Below are positions 62,703 to 64,000 of a stretch of 64,000 nt of DNA, piece by piece. Origin of the DNA: Alphaproteobacteria bacterium (GTDB taxonomy: Bacteria; Pseudomonadota; Alphaproteobacteria; UBA6615). The stretch lies in NCBI GenBank assembly GCA_011087645.1, contig JAALLF010000003.1:124001-188000 (forward strand). Direction: 5' to 3'. The first letter of the stretch is position 1; each line of letters starts with the position of its first letter. A program made the translations under genes and the position numbers. The notes beneath the pieces are model-generated. The model was not told where the DNA came from. It worked only from the letters and a program-made list of their open reading frames with translations, and searched no databases.

Positions 62703-64000
62703 ATGGTTACATTTACCGGCAAGTCGGCTATCGGTGTTGGCCAGATAACTGACGCAGGAACCACCTCCAACGACGCTGACTCGGAAATCATTGACGGCCT
62801 TGCCAATCCGCGCGCCGAAACTGTCGACAATACCAACGCGTTCACAATAACGAACGTCGCGTCGACGTATCTGTGGGAGCAGAACATAGCCTGGCGCTTC
62901 ACTGACGCGGGATCGCCGCCGAACGCGCAGATCACGGTCACGGTGCCCGCCAGTCCGGCGCGCGGGCTATTCGGCATCATCAATGCCACGTCGGAAGACA
63001 TGGCGGTGACGATCACGAGCCAACCGCTAACGGCGCCTGTGATCGGCGCCGGCGAGGCTGCCGTGCTGTCGAGTAATGGCACCAATGTGGAGCTGTTGAG
63101 TAGCGGTGCTGGCACGACTTTATTTACGGCCCTGACAGACACACCAGCAAACTTCACGGGGGCAGGTTTAGACTATGTCCGCGTAAACTCGGGCGAAACA
63201 GCGCTGGAATATACGACCGTTGCGCCGGGGAGTACGGTCTCGGTTACGCCGCCATCCCAGGGTTGCTTGCTAAGCTCAACCGCAACGCAGGCCATTACCA
63301 CATCTACCGCCACAGCGGTGGCATGGGATAGCGAGATTTACGACACAGATAGCTTCCACGACAACGTCACCAACAATACGCGGATAACAATTCCCGCCGG
63401 CGTTACGAAGGTAAAACTTACCGGCGGCATTGTCTGGGAGACTAACGCTTCTGGTTTCCGCCGCGTTACGATGACGAAGAACGGTTCGTCATTCGACGGG
63501 CGCGGGCACACGTTCAACACAACGTCTCCAAACGCCAATATGTTTCAAAACGTTGTGTCGGCAGAATTAGATGTCGCCGAGAACGACTATTTCGAGTTGA
63601 TTGCTGAACACGATAGGGGTAGCAATCTCAACGTTGTTAACAACACCGCAACCTGGTTCTCGTGCGTGGCCCTGGAGTCCGATGATGCGATATTTCCGCC
63701 CCATCAAATTAATCATTGGGAAAACGGCACGCCTGCAACGTCAGGCGTGCTCTACCGGCAAATAGCCGAGCGGGCATTTACTCTGGACGACGCACTGGCC
63801 GCCTCCGTTGCCCGATTCGAAACCGCCCCATCTGGTGGAACCGTCGACCTGGACGTTGACAGGAACGGCACCAAAATCGGCACGATATCTTGGGCGGACG
63901 GATCAAACACGGCAACGTTCTCGACGGTGGCGGCGCAGGAATATGTCTTTGCCATTGGGGACCGGCTGACAATTGACGCGGACAGCGCGTATAATTCAGC
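62703..64000 (+). CDS. tail fibre-type protein, cut by the window edge
   Basis: An open frame starts at ATG 62703 (AAGGA upstream, MVTFTGKSAIGVGQITDAGT) and stays open to 64000, 432 codons. It includes the fibre signature LFTALTDTPANFTGAGLDYVRVNSGETALEY, then a C1q/TNF-like or BppU-like domain beginning near WDSEIYDTDSFHD with TITIPAGVTK-type strands, and a further beta repeat (WADGSNTATFSTVAAQEY). It is probably the receptor-binding tail fibre. The 3' end is outside the window. Confidence 0.85.
   Translation, partial: MVTFTGKSAIGVGQITDAGTTSNDADSEIIDGLANPRAETVDNTNAFTITNVASTYLWEQNIAWRFTDAGSPPNAQITVTVPASPARGLFGIINATSEDMAVTITSQPLTAPVIGAGEAAVLSSNGTNVELLSSGAGTTLFTALTDTPANFTGAGLDYVRVNSGETALEYTTVAPGSTVSVTPPSQGCLLSSTATQAITTSTATAVAWDSEIYDTDSFHDNVTNNTRITIPAGVTKVKLTGGIVWETNASGFRRVTMTKNGSSFDGRGHTFNTTSPNANMFQNVVSAELDVAENDYFELIAEHDRGSNLNVVNNTATWFSCVALESDDAIFPPHQINHWENGTPATSGVLYRQIAERAFTLDDALAASVARFETAPSGGTVDLDVDRNGTKIGTISWADGSNTATFSTVAAQEYVFAIGDRLTIDADSAYNS

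Larger units (their letters stand above)
35617..64000 (+). mobile_element. interrupted prophage-like morphogenesis region (GTA-like tail tip)
   Basis: Terminase, portal, scaffold, capsid, neck, tail tube, chaperone, tape-measure and tail-tip genes follow each other on the plus strand in the canonical siphovirus order. Three phage blocks (35.6-38.96, 42.4-46.05 and 48.96-64 kb) are separated by cellular-type genes. The tail tip (DUF2460, DUF2163, NlpC/P60, large tip protein) matches the order of Rhodobacter GTA orfg12-g15, while the head half does not (DUF4055-like portal, scaffold, no prohead protease). Portal and tape-measure genes are broken, and an IS remnant truncates a connector gene. 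No integrase, replication, repressor or lysis gene is in view; the right end continues beyond the window. Confidence 0.85.

Noticed and set aside
35617..64000. CRISPR array, tRNA-based att site or flanking direct repeats
   Set aside because: I found no regularly spaced repeats, no tRNA gene and no duplicated att-like core at the block junctions; the true ends may lie outside the window.
35617..64000. A functional gene transfer agent locus
   Set aside because: Tail-tip homology fits, but the portal and tape measure are broken and the head genes are not GTA-type; domestication cannot be claimed from sequence alone.

Overview
The window looks like a chromosome segment of an alphaproteobacterium, probably a free-living Rhodospirillales-like organism. 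The base composition is moderately GC-rich. Typical families include paired Flp pilins, a DR_2398-type FMN protein, an AsmA protein, many stand-alone signalling proteins and a phage tail-tip module shared with alphaproteobacterial gene transfer agents (GTAs). This is inferred from gene content; no rRNA or tRNA gene was found to anchor the taxonomy.

Left part (1-20.7 kb): ordinary metabolic and envelope genes, mostly single or in short convergent pairs. They include an FAD monooxygenase (open at the left edge), a frameshifted TMD-only ABC protein, a D-threonine-aldolase-like PLP enzyme, a GFA-domain protein, cupins, a 2OG-Fe(II) oxygenase, a DinB protein, an amidohydrolase, yajQ, an AsmA-like protein, an alpha/beta hydrolase, a Gfo/Idh/MocA dehydrogenase, two Flp pilins, a pirin, an SDR and an FMN protein.

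Signalling island (20.7-28.9 kb): five minus-strand genes encode a REC-histidine kinase, a CHASE4-like kinase, a REC-PAS-GGDEF-EAL protein with a degenerate GGDEF motif, a single-domain receiver and a HAMP kinase-REC hybrid. The two HisKA-HATPase cores are close paralogues. Together with YajQ this suggests two-component and cyclic-di-GMP control.

Envelope lipid-transport operon (29.6-34 kb): ydbH-ynbE-ydbL plus one small exported protein.

Phage-derived region (35.6 kb to the right edge): a tailed-phage morphogenesis cluster in canonical order. The head genes are a putative small terminase, large terminase, portal, scaffold, capsid, small head genes and connectors. The tail genes are neck, tail terminator, tail tube, G/GT chaperones with a canonical A AAA AAC slippery site, tape measure, DUF2460, DUF2163, NlpC/P60, tip protein and fibre. 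The cluster is split into three blocks by two sets of host-type genes (39.0-42.2 kb and 46.1-48.7 kb). It carries a portal frameshift, an in-frame TAA in the tape measure, and an IS3-type remnant fused to a truncated head gene. The tail tip resembles GTA orfg12-g15, while the head (scaffold, DUF4055-like portal) does not. The likeliest reading is a decaying or partly domesticated prophage. Several tail genes have picked up adhesin-like or repeated beta-rich domains, and a secreted-protein cargo gene lies between the chaperone and the tape measure. No integrase, lysis, replication or repressor gene is visible in the window.
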